This document shows positions 8,020-15,721 of a stretch of DNA of 64,000 bases, in pieces. How positions within the stretch are numbered: the first letter of the stretch is position 1; every line of letters begins with the position of its first letter. The position numbers and the translations under genes were made by a program. Source of the stretch: DAMCAP01 sp032059445 (GTDB lineage Bacteria; Bacillota; Clostridia; Oscillospirales; Ruminococcaceae); contig DAMCAP010000005.1 in assembly GCA_032059445.1 (NCBI GenBank), positions 1 through 64,000 on the forward strand, written 5' to 3'. A model generated the notes under the pieces. It saw only the letters and a list, made by a program, of their open reading frames with translations. It was not told where the DNA came from and did no database searches.

Positions 8020-9588
8020 ATGGCATCAAAGTATTGGTACAGTGTAACCCTCAGCAATAGCTATTTAGGCGTTAGCAAAGAAATAAAGGCGCAGACCAAA
8101 TGGGAGCTGGATCTTAAAGTAAAAGAGCAGGAACGAAAATGGCAGGAACAATCTGCGCGTAGAATGGAGAAAGAGCTTGTTCAGGATATGAAACAGCAAG
8201 CAGAACAATTGAATTTGGAAGCTCAGAGAGAAGTTGACAAGTACGAAAGAATATTAATTGATTCTCTATCGGTAAATGATGCTCTTAAATGGGATAGTAT
8301 GCTAAGAAAGGACGTTTTCCCTAACTTCGCATTCAACCAACCAGTGCCAAAATTGGAAGATGCTTATGTCCGTTTTGAGGTGCCAAAACAGAGCTTTCTT
8401 GAGAATTTATTTCAGTCTAAGCGTATTAAGAGGCTTGCAAGAGAAGCTGACGCTCAAGCTGCGCACGATAATGCAATTAAAATATATAATCAGACAAAAG
8501 AGCAAGCTCACGATCAATACTTAAAAGATAGAGAAAAGTTTGAGTTAGAGCAAAAACAGTATAATGATGATATACTCATTTGGAAAGAGCAGTTTGAGAA
8601 TGGTGATGTATTAGCTGTTGAGCGATATTTGGGAGTTGTGCTTGCTAATTCCCGTTACCCAGATGCTATCTCAGCTGAAAGTGAAGCTTTATACGATATG
8701 ATTTCTAAGACGGCAATTGTATCATTTCGCTTGCCTTCTCCAGATGAGCTTCCACAAGAGATCGGATATAAATATGTTGCAAGCCGTAAAGCAATTGATA
8801 CAATTCCTATGAAGGCGAAGGATCAGGCTGCTTTTTATGAAAGAGTTGTTCAGCAAATAGCTCTGCGTGTTATTCACGAACTGTTTAAAGGGGTATCAAA
8901 TGACAAACTTCTGGAAATAGTTGTGTTTAATGGTTGGATTCACAGTATTGATAAATCAACTGGGAAAGAATTTGATGCGTGTATATTATCTGTTCAGGCG
9001 GGAAGAGAAGAGTTTGAGCAAATAAAACTGGACAGGGTCGACCCTAAAGAGTGCTTACGAGGTCTTAAAGCTCTTTCGGCCGGGCAACTATATAACTTGG
9101 CTCCTGTCAAGCCAATCATGGAGCTGAATCGAGAAGATAAGAGGTTTGTTGCCTCAATGGAGGTTATGGACAGTTTAGAGACGGATACTAATCTAGCCAC
9201 TATGCCTTGGGATGAATTTGAACATCTAGTTCGCGAATTATTCAGCAAAATATTCACTAGAGATGGTTGCGAAGTCCAAGTTACGCAAGCCAGTCGCGAT
9301 GGTGGAGTAGATGCCATCGCCTTTGATCCTGATCCAATACGTGGCGGAAAATTTGTAATTCAGGCGAAGCGATATAACAACGTGGTACCGGTTTCGGCTT
9401 GTCGTGATTTGTATGGAACTATGATTAATGAAGGGGCGGTTAAAGGTATCCTTGTTACAACCAGCTATTATGGAAATGACTCTAGATTGTTTGCGAAAGA
9501 TAAGCCAATCACACTAATTGATGGTTCGAACCTTGTATATATGCTTAGTGAGTATGGCTATAACTTTCGAATTGATTTGAAAGAGTAA
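8020..9588 (+). CDS. Mrr-type restriction endonuclease with long coiled-coil N-terminus
   Basis: The ATG at 8020 is preferred to the in-frame GTG at 8002 because AAAGGA lies 9 bases before it; 522 residues. The C-terminal 130 residues are an Mrr-type PD-(D/E)XK nuclease domain: FEHLVRELF near 400-408 (family Glu), RDGGVDAI near 426-433 (catalytic Asp) and QAKRY near 448-452 (Gln-Ala-Lys). Residues about 25-75 and 130-200 are highly charged coiled coil, and the middle domain is unrecognised. Mrr-type enzymes cut modified or foreign DNA. The gene follows the YobI-type ATPase on the same strand without an intervening terminator, so the two may be co-transcribed and act together. Confidence 0.8.
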   Translation: MASKYWYSVTLSNSYLGVSKEIKAQTKWELDLKVKEQERKWQEQSARRMEKELVQDMKQQAEQLNLEAQREVDKYERILIDSLSVNDALKWDSMLRKDVFPNFAFNQPVPKLEDAYVRFEVPKQSFLENLFQSKRIKRLAREADAQAAHDNAIKIYNQTKEQAHDQYLKDREKFELEQKQYNDDILIWKEQFENGDVLAVERYLGVVLANSRYPDAISAESEALYDMISKTAIVSFRLPSPDELPQEIGYKYVASRKAIDTIPMKAKDQAAFYERVVQQIALRVIHELFKGVSNDKLLEIVVFNGWIHSIDKSTGKEFDACILSVQAGREEFEQIKLDRVDPKECLRGLKALSAGQLYNLAPVKPIMELNREDKRFVASMEVMDSLETDTNLATMPWDEFEHLVRELFSKIFTRDGCEVQVTQASRDGGVDAIAFDPDPIRGGKFVIQAKRYNNVVPVSACRDLYGTMINEGAVKGILVTTSYYGNDSRLFAKDKPITLIDGSNLVYMLSEYGYNFRIDLKE

Positions 9589-9878
9589 TTACTCAAAGAC
9601 CTTTTTAGCTGGCTTAACTTACTAATTACGCATTATGTTTGGACAAGCAAGTGGTAACAGCAACGGGAAACTTATAGCAGCAAAGGCATACCATGTTGCG
9701 CACCTCCACAACCATAATTTCCTCTCCCCAGTAGAAAGGCACTCTAATAATAAATAAAAAACCCGCTCCCACTTAGTAAGGGAACGGGTTTTTGTTTGAC
9801 ATTAAGTCAGTGGCACCATAAGCATAAATACCTTGGCTGTCACGATAATGACGGTTTGGGGTTCGGCTTGGTGCATAA
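9589..9878. other. Prophage cargo / ssrA junction region
   Basis: No gene is seen in these 290 bases. They hold a terminator at 9755-9797 and otherwise unremarkable sequence. If the prophage used ssrA as its target, its attachment core should lie at the right edge of this stretch, in the last bases of the tmRNA gene. Confidence 0.5.
9755..9797 (-). terminator. Bidirectional terminator, best fit for ssrA transcription
   Basis: The stem AACCCGCTCCC / GGGAACGGGTT has T-runs on both sides. The minus-strand run is longer, so it probably ends tmRNA transcription 82 bases past the mature 3' end. It also serves the convergent nuclease gene. Confidence 0.7.
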
Positions 9879-10221
9879 TGGTGGAGGCGAGGGGAGTCGA
9901 ACCCCTGTCCGAAAACCTATCCACATAAGTTTCTCCGAGCGCAGTTTATCTACTAAAATTCCCGCAGCGACCGCCGGTAAACAGGCTGCCAGCCTTGGTA
10001 TCCCCTAGTACTATAGCGGTGCGGGGAGCCGTCCCGCTATAGTTGACCACTAATCGACGCCCTGTCCCGAGCCGTGGTACTCCCGGGCAGGACGACAGCC
10101 TAAGTTAGGCTGCTACTAATTCGTTATTAGCGTTTGTTTTTAAAAGTTCGGGTTTTTAAGGAGGCCCGCCTCCTGCTCGCTGCTCATGATTCAAAGTCCC
10201 CGTCGAAACCAGTACGCCCCC
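9879..10221 (-). ncRNA. ssrA: Transfer-messenger RNA (tmRNA)
   Basis: On the minus strand the RNA runs from GGGGGCGTACTGGTTTCGAC to a T-arm GGGTTCGACTCCC and 3' GCCTCCACCA. Its acceptor stem GGGGGC pairs with GCCTCC. The tag frame (10105-10131) reads ANNELVAA then TAA, ending in the Ala-Ala recognised by ClpXP-type proteases. About 343 nt is a normal size. With SmpB (next gene) it rescues stalled ribosomes and marks the nascent chains for degradation. The 3' end points toward the prophage, consistent with its use as an integration site. Confidence 0.93.
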
Positions 10222-10363
10222 ATATATAAAGGGGGAACCGGCAACCGATCAAAGATCGAAAGCTTTGGATCGGTCAGATCTGCCAAATATCGCTAAAGCA
10301 AGGCAGTTGGTACAGATCAATTGGTTAAACTAAGATTTACATAAATGCTAAAGGAATCTATGC
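10222..10363 (-). promoter_or_regulatory. ssrA upstream region with inverted repeat
   Basis: The inverted repeat ACCGATC ... GATCGGT (about 10244-10276) lies just upstream of the tmRNA 5' end and could be a processing structure or operator. A TATATA element sits immediately before the mature 5' end. A promoter is expected here but no clear -35/-10 pair is seen. Confidence 0.3.
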
Positions 10364-10831
10364 TTATGCGTGGGCACGATCTTTGATTGCTCGATCGATA
10401 TCACGCTTGGCATCTTTTTTGGCTTCGTCTTCGCGCTTGTCATAGAGCTTTTTACCCCTACACAGCCCTAGTTGCACCTTGACTCGTGGTCCCTTAAAGT
10501 AAAGGGATAGAGGGATCAAGGTATAGCCTTGGGTTTTGATGAGACCAACCAAGCGGTTGATTTCACGCTTGTGCATCAGGAGCTTGCGCTCTCTTAGGGG
10601 GTCTTTGTTAAAGATATTGCCTTTTTCGTAAGGGCTAATGTGCATCTGTTTAAGCCACACCTCGCCGCCTGCGATATCACACCAGCTGTCTTTGAGGTTT
10701 ACTGTGCCTGCACGTAGGCTCTTGACCTCGGTACCAAAGAGCTCGATACCAGTTTCAAAGCTCTCTTCCACAAAGTAGTCGTGCCTTGCTTTTTTGTTGA
10801 CGGTAATGGTTTTTGTCGATAGCTGCATCAA
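10364..10831 (-). CDS. smpB: SsrA-binding protein SmpB
   Basis: 155 residues, the usual size. It binds the tRNA-like domain of tmRNA and delivers it to stalled ribosomes. Family features visible include the N-terminal NKKARHDYF, ETGIELFGTEVKSLR in the oligonucleotide-binding barrel, and the basic C-terminal tail (DKREDEAKKDAKRDI) that enters the empty mRNA channel. AAGGAGGTG precedes the ATG. It lies immediately upstream of ssrA on the same strand, the common arrangement. Confidence 0.95.
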   Translation of the reverse strand: MMQLSTKTITVNKKARHDYFVEESFETGIELFGTEVKSLRAGTVNLKDSWCDIAGGEVWLKQMHISPYEKGNIFNKDPLRERKLLMHKREINRLVGLIKTQGYTLIPLSLYFKGPRVKVQLGLCRGKKLYDKREDEAKKDAKRDIDRAIKDRAHA

Positions 10832-10845
10832 GGCACCTCCTTATG

Positions 10846-11244
10846 TTATTGAAAGACCCACAAGCGGTTAACTACGAAACCCAGCACCACTGTAAACCCT
10901 GTAGCAATCAGCTTAGCAATCAGCTTGTGAAGTCCTAGCAGATCATGAAAGACATACAGTACACCGAGGCTCAGCCCCAGCAAAAGCAGGTTGACGATGA
11001 TAAACTTAAGAAGCTGGGGGCTAAAGAAACGCTCTTTGCTGCTAAAAGTCCAGCTGCGGTTGATGACATAGCTATTGGCGATACCTGCGCTGTAGGAGAG
11101 TACCTGAGAGAGGTATACCCCCAGCCCAAGCCAGCCCAGTAGTGTAAACACGCCGAAATCAACAGCGGTATTGAGAAGACCGGTGAAGCCGAATTTAACG
11201 AACTTAATCAGCTCGGCTTGCTTGCCCTTGTCAAAAACAGACAT
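10846..11244 (-). CDS. GtrA-family membrane protein
   Basis: 132 residues with four hydrophobic helices and GtrA-family hallmarks: KFGFTGLLNTAVDFGVF at the start, 'SYVINRSWTF' in the middle and VVNRLWVF at the C-terminus. GtrA-like proteins are thought to help move undecaprenyl-phosphate-linked sugars across the membrane for polysaccharide or teichoic acid decoration. The stop lies 14 bases upstream of smpB, so the two are probably co-transcribed; I see no functional link. Confidence 0.85.
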   Translation of the reverse strand: MSVFDKGKQAELIKFVKFGFTGLLNTAVDFGVFTLLGWLGLGVYLSQVLSYSAGIANSYVINRSWTFSSKERFFSPQLLKFIIVNLLLLGLSLGVLYVFHDLLGLHKLIAKLIATGFTVVLGFVVNRLWVFQ

Positions 11245-11663
11245 AAACGATGATACGACCCTTCTGAGAATTCGCCAGCCTTACAGGCTTTGCTGTTATT
11301 AGTATGGAGGAATATCGGCCTATATAATCAATCTTCAATTGCCTATACAGGTGCGTTTGTTACAAGCAATCAAATGCTGTACCAATCATTATACTCTAAA
11401 TATCAATTTTTCGCAAGATAAATTATTTGCCTATATGAATGATGTGGGCTGCTACTGCGGTGGAATACGCAATCGTGTGCACGATCACAGGATGCTGCTA
11501 TACATCGAAGTACATCCACAGGCAACATACAGGATCATCTACCGAAACTTGCCCGCAGGGGGAGCAAACGCACCCCCTTGCGAAGCACAAATATTTCAGC
11601 AACTTTACAAATTGCGCAGTGACCATTAGTAAGGTCTAATGCCATGCGCATTAGTGTAAGTCT
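11245..11663. other. Intergenic stretch without a recognised gene
   Basis: No supportable gene is seen. A GC-rich hairpin, CAGGGGG ... CCCCCTTG (about 11556-11580), resembles parts of the dispersed intergenic repeats found elsewhere in the window, but the match is too weak to call a copy. Confidence 0.4.
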
Positions 11664-12260
11664 TTACATCATATTTCGCCCTTCCAGAGCTCTGGTGAGG
11701 GTGATTTCATCGGCATACTCAAGAGAGGAGCCGACGGGGATGCCGTAAGCCAGCCTACTGACCTTGATACCCATGGGTTTAATGAGGCGAGAGAGGTACA
11801 TAGCGGTGGCTTCACCCTCTACGGTGGGGTTTGTCGCCATTACTACCTCTTTGGTTTCGCCATTAAGGCGGGTAAGCAGCTCTTTGATTTTGAGCTGCTC
11901 GGGGCCCATCCCGTCCATAGGGGAGATCAGGCCGTGAAGTACGTGGTATAGCCCTTTGTACTCTCTGGTGCGCTCAAAGGCGATGACATCGCGGGGGTCG
12001 GCAACTACGCAGATAATCCCCTTGTCGCGGCCGCTATCGGCACAGATCGGGCAGAGCTCCTGATCGGTAAGGCTCTGGCAGACTGCACAATGCTTGATCT
12101 TTTGGCTGGCGTCTAAAATTGCCTGAGCAAATTCCTTCGCCCGCTCGGGGGGCTGGTTGAGTAGATGAAAGGCAAGGCGTTGGGCGCTTTTTCGCCCGAT
12201 ACCCGGCAGCCGCTCAAACTGCTCTACCAGCTTATTTAGCACGACGACGTTGTATGCCAT
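11664..12260 (-). CDS. recR: Recombination protein RecR
   Basis: 198 residues, standard length. RecR acts with RecF and RecO to load RecA at gapped DNA. Seen in order: helix-hairpin-helix region (FERLPGIGRKSAQRLAFHLL), a C4 zinc motif (CAVCQSLTDQELCPIC), and a Toprim domain with the acidic VVADPRDV segment and the 'TNPTVEGEATAMYL' motif. It is the last gene of a dnaX-ybaB-recR set, a widely conserved Firmicutes order, starting 3 bases after ybaB ends. Confidence 0.95.
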   Translation of the reverse strand: MAYNVVVLNKLVEQFERLPGIGRKSAQRLAFHLLNQPPERAKEFAQAILDASQKIKHCAVCQSLTDQELCPICADSGRDKGIICVVADPRDVIAFERTREYKGLYHVLHGLISPMDGMGPEQLKIKELLTRLNGETKEVVMATNPTVEGEATAMYLSRLIKPMGIKVSRLAYGIPVGSSLEYADEITLTRALEGRNMM

Positions 12261-12263
12261 AGC

Positions 12264-12611
12264 TTATAGGATGCCAGGGATATTTAGCCCGCCTGTGATC
12301 TTGCCCATCTCATTGCTGCTGGTGTTTTCGATATCACGCAGTGCTTCGTTGACGGCAGCCATGATCACGTCGCTGAGCATCTCTACATCCTCGGGGTCAA
12401 CGATCTCGGGGTTTATGCTAAGGCTCTTGAGCACCTTATTGCCGGTAAATACAACCTCTACCATACCGCCGCCTGCGGTGGCACGGTATTCTCTTGCATC
12501 TAGCTCAGCCTGCTTGGCAGCCATATCTTCCTGCATTTTTTGAGCCTGCTTGATCATTTGATTCATGTTAGAGGGGGCGCCGCCCATTCCCTGTGGTAGT
12601 CTTGCTTTCAT
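12264..12611 (-). CDS. ybaB: YbaB/EbfC nucleoid-associated protein
   Basis: 115 residues from the ATG at 12611, chosen because ACGGAGG precedes it; a longer frame reaches 12677 but lacks a ribosome binding site. The sequence after a short Gly/Met-rich start (MNQMIKQAQKMQEDMAAKQA) matches the YbaB/EbfC fold, a small dimeric DNA-binding protein. It lies between dnaX and recR as in most Firmicutes. The function is probably nucleoid organisation tied to recombination or replication. Confidence 0.92.
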   Translation of the reverse strand: MKARLPQGMGGAPSNMNQMIKQAQKMQEDMAAKQAELDAREYRATAGGGMVEVVFTGNKVLKSLSINPEIVDPEDVEMLSDVIMAAVNEALRDIENTSSNEMGKITGGLNIPGIL

Positions 12612-12673
12612 AGTAGCCTCCGTAATTGTAATAATGGGTGTGCCCAAGAGCACTTTGCTCTCAGGGCGATATA

Positions 12674-14341
12674 TCAAACTATGCTGATGAAGTCGGAAGG
12701 CGGCAAAGAGCGGATCAGCTCCTCCAGCCTGTCTACTTGCCGCTCCTCTGAGGGGGACTTGTAGGGACCGATGCCATAGTTTCTTCCGGTCACATCGAGG
12801 ATAGCCTGCTTAATGTGATTTTTGGTGTAGTCGTTTACTTTTAGCATCTGCAATAATGCAGGGTTTTGGATATCGATCAGCACTCGCCTGCCGTCGTCAA
12901 ATGCTTTGGAGCCGCTGAGCATCCCTGCTACTGCGGGGTTGAGCTTGGCTAAGCGGGTGAGCACCTGCTGCCATTGCTCAAATTCAACAGGGGGCATAGG
13001 CTCTTGGCGAAGCGAGGTGGGAGCTTGCTCGGCTAGAGCAGCATCGGGGTAGAAGCTTGATTGTGCCTGCTGCTCCTCACTATGAGAAGGGGGAGCAGAG
13101 GGCTGTGAAGATGGAGCTGTGAGGGCGGCTTGGTTTTGCTCAAGTGCCGCTGGTTGCTCTACTGGCTGCTTGCGCGGCTTTACATTGCCATTTTTGAGGG
13201 CGATCTCCAGCTCTTCTAATCGTGATAGGATGCTGTCGGGGTCAAATTTGGTCTGGGGCTGTGAGAGCCGCACCAATGCGACCTCTAGCTCTACCTTTTT
13301 GACGGCAGTTTTACCAAGCCGCACAGAAGTTTCTTGTAAAAGGCTTAATGTATATAAAATATCTGAAAGGCTAAGAGCTGCCGCTTGCTCCTTTAAACGG
13401 GGCAGGTAGCTAGGCAGATAGCTTATTAGCTTAGCAGGGTCATTTACCGTTTTGGTAATCATCAAATTACGGTAGTGGGCAATCAGCTGCTCGCAGAGCC
13501 TGCTTGGCTCTACTGAGGTAGAGAGGGTGGCGTCTAATTTATCAAGGAGCACCTTGGTGTCCTTTGCCAGCATCAGGTCGGCAAAGGCAAAAAGCTCATC
13601 GGCGCCTGTAATCCCTGCGGCGGTCATCACGGTTTCTGCGGTGATGTGGGCAGCATAGGAAGCGCACACGTCTAGAAGAGAGAGGGCATCTCGCATACCG
13701 CCCTCGGCCAAGTTGGCAATGATACCAGCGGCGTCGTTGTCGATGGTAAGCCCTTCATTACTACAGATCTCGGTCAGTTGACGGGCAATGATCAGCGGGT
13801 CAATCCGCCGAAAGTCGAAGCGTTCGCAACGAGAGATGATGGTAGGTAGCACCTTGTGTAGCTCGGTGGTGGCGAGGATGAAGATGATATGAGAGGGTGG
13901 CTCCTCCATGATTTTGAGGAGAGCATTAAAGGCATTTGCCGAGAGCATATGCACTTCGTCGATGATGTAGACCCGATATCGGGTAACCGCAGGGGTAAAA
14001 AAAGCTTCCTCCCGCAGCTGGCGGATGTCTTCTACGCTGCTGTTGGAGGCTGCGTCCATTTCGGTAACATCGAGAATGGAGCCGTCCTCCAGGCCTTCAC
14101 AGATCTCGCAAACTCCGCAAGGGTTGCCCTCTTTTTGGTCAAGACAGTTGACTGCCTTTGCCAAAATTTTGGCGCAGCTTGTTTTACCGGTGCCTCTTGA
14201 GCCTGTAAAGAGATAGGAATGGGCAAGCTTCTGCCCTTTTACTTCATTTTTGAGGATGGTGGTGATGTGCTCCTGACCCACCACTTCATCAAAATTTTTG
14301 GGTCGGTATTTGCGGTATAATGCCTGATGGATCACTGACAC
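12674..14341 (-). CDS. dnaX: DNA polymerase III subunits gamma and tau
   Basis: 555 residues. The clamp-loader ATPase of the replisome. It has Walker A GSRGTGKTSCAK near residue 47, a zinc-binding set of cysteines (CGVCEICEG), Walker B region VYIIDEVHML, and an SRC motif (SRCERFDFRR) with the arginine finger. The C-terminal part is low-complexity (Gln, Pro, Ala, Ser), then a tau-like terminal domain. I cannot see whether a frameshift makes a shorter gamma form. Start supported by AGGGAGG. It lies just downstream of the SRP RNA gene. Confidence 0.95.
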   Translation of the reverse strand: MSVIHQALYRKYRPKNFDEVVGQEHITTILKNEVKGQKLAHSYLFTGSRGTGKTSCAKILAKAVNCLDQKEGNPCGVCEICEGLEDGSILDVTEMDAASNSSVEDIRQLREEAFFTPAVTRYRVYIIDEVHMLSANAFNALLKIMEEPPSHIIFILATTELHKVLPTIISRCERFDFRRIDPLIIARQLTEICSNEGLTIDNDAAGIIANLAEGGMRDALSLLDVCASYAAHITAETVMTAAGITGADELFAFADLMLAKDTKVLLDKLDATLSTSVEPSRLCEQLIAHYRNLMITKTVNDPAKLISYLPSYLPRLKEQAAALSLSDILYTLSLLQETSVRLGKTAVKKVELEVALVRLSQPQTKFDPDSILSRLEELEIALKNGNVKPRKQPVEQPAALEQNQAALTAPSSQPSAPPSHSEEQQAQSSFYPDAALAEQAPTSLRQEPMPPVEFEQWQQVLTRLAKLNPAVAGMLSGSKAFDDGRRVLIDIQNPALLQMLKVNDYTKNHIKQAILDVTGRNYGIGPYKSPSEERQVDRLEELIRSLPPSDFISIV

Positions 14342-14356
14342 CTCCCTTTAAAAAAA

Positions 14357-14530
14357 TAAGCAGAACAGGATCATGCGTTCTCATGCGAAGGTGCAGATTG
14401 ACTGCGGCACACAAAGCTGTCCGCTTAATGCTGCTCGGTTCCCCGCCTGACATAGTTCACAGAGCTAAGTTGCACAGGACCCGCACCTCCGCATGACAAA
14501 GCACATTCCTTGTCCTGCTATGGCTATATT
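14357..14530 (-). ncRNA. ffs: Signal recognition particle RNA (4.5S / scRNA)
   Basis: The minus strand contains the SRP RNA helix 8 signature: GTCAGG ... GGAACCGAGCAGCATTAAG, the Ffh-binding site. Closing arms pair (GCAGGAC near the 5' side with GTTCTGC/ATCCTGT near the 3' side), and a T7 run follows. It sits directly upstream of dnaX, as in Bacillus (scr-dnaX-ybaB-recR). Exact ends are uncertain: the promoter at 14577-14605 would place the primary 5' end near 14570, giving about 215 nt including the Alu-type region of the long Firmicutes form. Confidence 0.85.
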
Positions 14531-14576
14531 GATGCCAAAGTGCAATAAACGTTTGTTTAGAAACTCCAGCCTAGTT

Positions 14577-14605
14577 ATTATACACGATATAGCAGGGAAT
14601 TTCAA
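14577..14605 (-). promoter_or_regulatory. Strong sigma-A promoter for SRP RNA
   Basis: On the minus strand: TTGAAA (14600-14605), 17-base spacer, TATAAT (14577-14582), close to consensus, directly upstream of the SRP RNA. Confidence 0.75.
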
Positions 14606-14738
14606 GTGCTTGTTGTAATTTTGCAATCTTACGTATTTTAATCGCTCAGTGATAAATACTAATTACAGGGCAAAGGCAAAGTCTTTGATCAAAGCTTTAC
14701 CAAAACGCCCGAGTTTATCCGAAGGAAGGGACAAAGCG

Positions 14739-14861
14739 ATGCAAGACAATAAAAAAACAAAGCCCCAAAAGATCGCAGAGCAAAACCCTGTGATCAAAGA
14801 AAATCAAAATCAGCAGCACAACACCAAAAAGGAAGCGCTGGGCCCCAACACTCGACGCTGA
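14739..14861 (+). CDS. Small charged protein, CPC_1213-like, 40 residues
   Basis: The ATG at 14739 has GGAAGGG about 9 bases upstream. The frame can be extended to 14649, but that start has no clear ribosome binding site. The product is highly polar (Lys, Gln, Asn) and ends KKEALGPNTRR. A short 'E(S/A)LGPNTR' C-terminus is what I recall of the small clostridial CPC_1213 family, whose function is unknown. It is probably co-transcribed with the next small gene, 69 bases downstream. Confidence 0.6.
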   Translation: MQDNKKTKPQKIAEQNPVIKENQNQQHNTKKEALGPNTRR

Positions 14862-14930
14862 TGCCCTAAATAGCCTGCCTTGTGCAGGAATTATAGCGGC
14901 CGCTCTCAGGCGGCAGAAGGGAGCCAAGCA

Positions 14931-15092
14931 ATGGCAAAAGCAGGTATGCGACGCCCCGATCCCAAGGAGCCTCATGGCACCGAGAGCAATCATAAGACCC
15001 ACATCCGTAAGAATGTGGTACCTCCAGTACCTGAGTTTCAAGGCAAAGTGAAGACCGGTAAGGAGAAATCCGAGCCGATCCGCTTTCAGTAG
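14931..15092 (+). CDS. Small conserved-looking basic protein, 53 residues
   Basis: The ATG at 14931 follows AAGGGAGCC. The product starts MAKAGMRRPDPKEPHG and is rich in Pro, Lys, His and Glu, with no hydrophobic segment, so it is probably intrinsically disordered. It ends before a strong terminator, which supports a real transcription unit with the preceding mini-gene. I do not recognise the family. Such small polar proteins in spore formers are sometimes spore or stress proteins, but that is speculation. Confidence 0.55.
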   Translation: MAKAGMRRPDPKEPHGTESNHKTHIRKNVVPPVPEFQGKVKTGKEKSEPIRFQ

Positions 15093-15104
15093 TCTGTAAA
15101 GCAG

Positions 15105-15140
15105 TAAGAAGCAGGGCAAATCGCTCTGCTTCTTATATTT
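15105..15140 (+). terminator. Terminator after the two mini-genes
   Basis: Stem TAAGAAGCAG / CTGCTTCTTA (15105-15114 with 15126-15135) followed by TATTT. Confidence 0.75.
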
Positions 15141-15280
15141 GTAGATGTGCAGGCGAATGCTTTATAGTGTCTGATGTTTCGTTTGTGCTTTGTGGTGATC
15201 ATTACACAACCGGCTTAGGTTTATCCTCTAATCACTTGGATGCACGTCCAAAATGGAGTGCAACCTATGCATTGGAGCGA

Positions 15281-15625
15281 CTACTCTTGATTATCTTCGC
15301 AGGCTTTGGGTGAGGTAGAGCTAGGCTGGGTGTTGCTTCGTAGGTACTGGATTAAATGGTAGATGATTTCACAGATATGCCACCACAGAGCGGCTGCTAA
15401 GCACAGAAATATCAGTCCAACACCGATCCCCAGCAGATAATTCGGCTCCGGTACCGATGTAAACCAACCGTCGACCGTCTGGATGTTGCGGTCATAGGGT
15501 AAGCGCATGGCAGCCTTAATCGACAGCGCTATGGCTGAGGGCAGGATGGGAAAACAGCCAAGATAAAACAGGTTGTGGCAGAGCTTTGATGTAGACAGTC
15601 TGCCAAACTGAAGCTTGTTTGTCAT
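15281..15625 (-). CDS. Small membrane protein of unknown function
   Basis: 114 residues from the ATG at 15625, which GGGAGG precedes. Two hydrophobic helices: about residues 18-38 (weaker) and 66-90 (strong, 'LLGIGVGLIFLCLAAALWW'), with a polar C-terminal tail rich in Ser, Thr and Gln. No family recognised. It is a single-gene unit between two converging regions. Confidence 0.5.
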   Translation of the reverse strand: MTNKLQFGRLSTSKLCHNLFYLGCFPILPSAIALSIKAAMRLPYDRNIQTVDGWFTSVPEPNYLLGIGVGLIFLCLAAALWWHICEIIYHLIQYLRSNTQPSSTSPKACEDNQE

Positions 15626-15671
15626 ATGACCTCCCAACGGCGTGTAATAATGACGCCAATCAAACTTAAGG

Positions 15672-15716
15672 AAAGAGCCAGCAAGCCTACTTTGTGGCAG
15701 GCTGCTGGCTTGCTTT
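15672..15716 (-). terminator. Terminator downstream of the S9 peptidase gene
   Basis: On the minus strand, AGCCAGCAGCCTGC pairs imperfectly with GGCTTGCTGGCT, followed by CTTTCCTT. It lies just after the peptidase stop codon. Confidence 0.6.
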
Positions 15717-15721
15717 TATTT

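Noticed and set aside
9796..10008. 70-codon open frame on the plus strand
   Set aside because: It lies antisense within the tmRNA gene and its flank; the tmRNA fully explains the sequence.
11339..11639. Two overlapping plus-strand open frames
   Set aside because: No ribosome binding site, no coding character, and hairpin sequence like the dispersed repeats.
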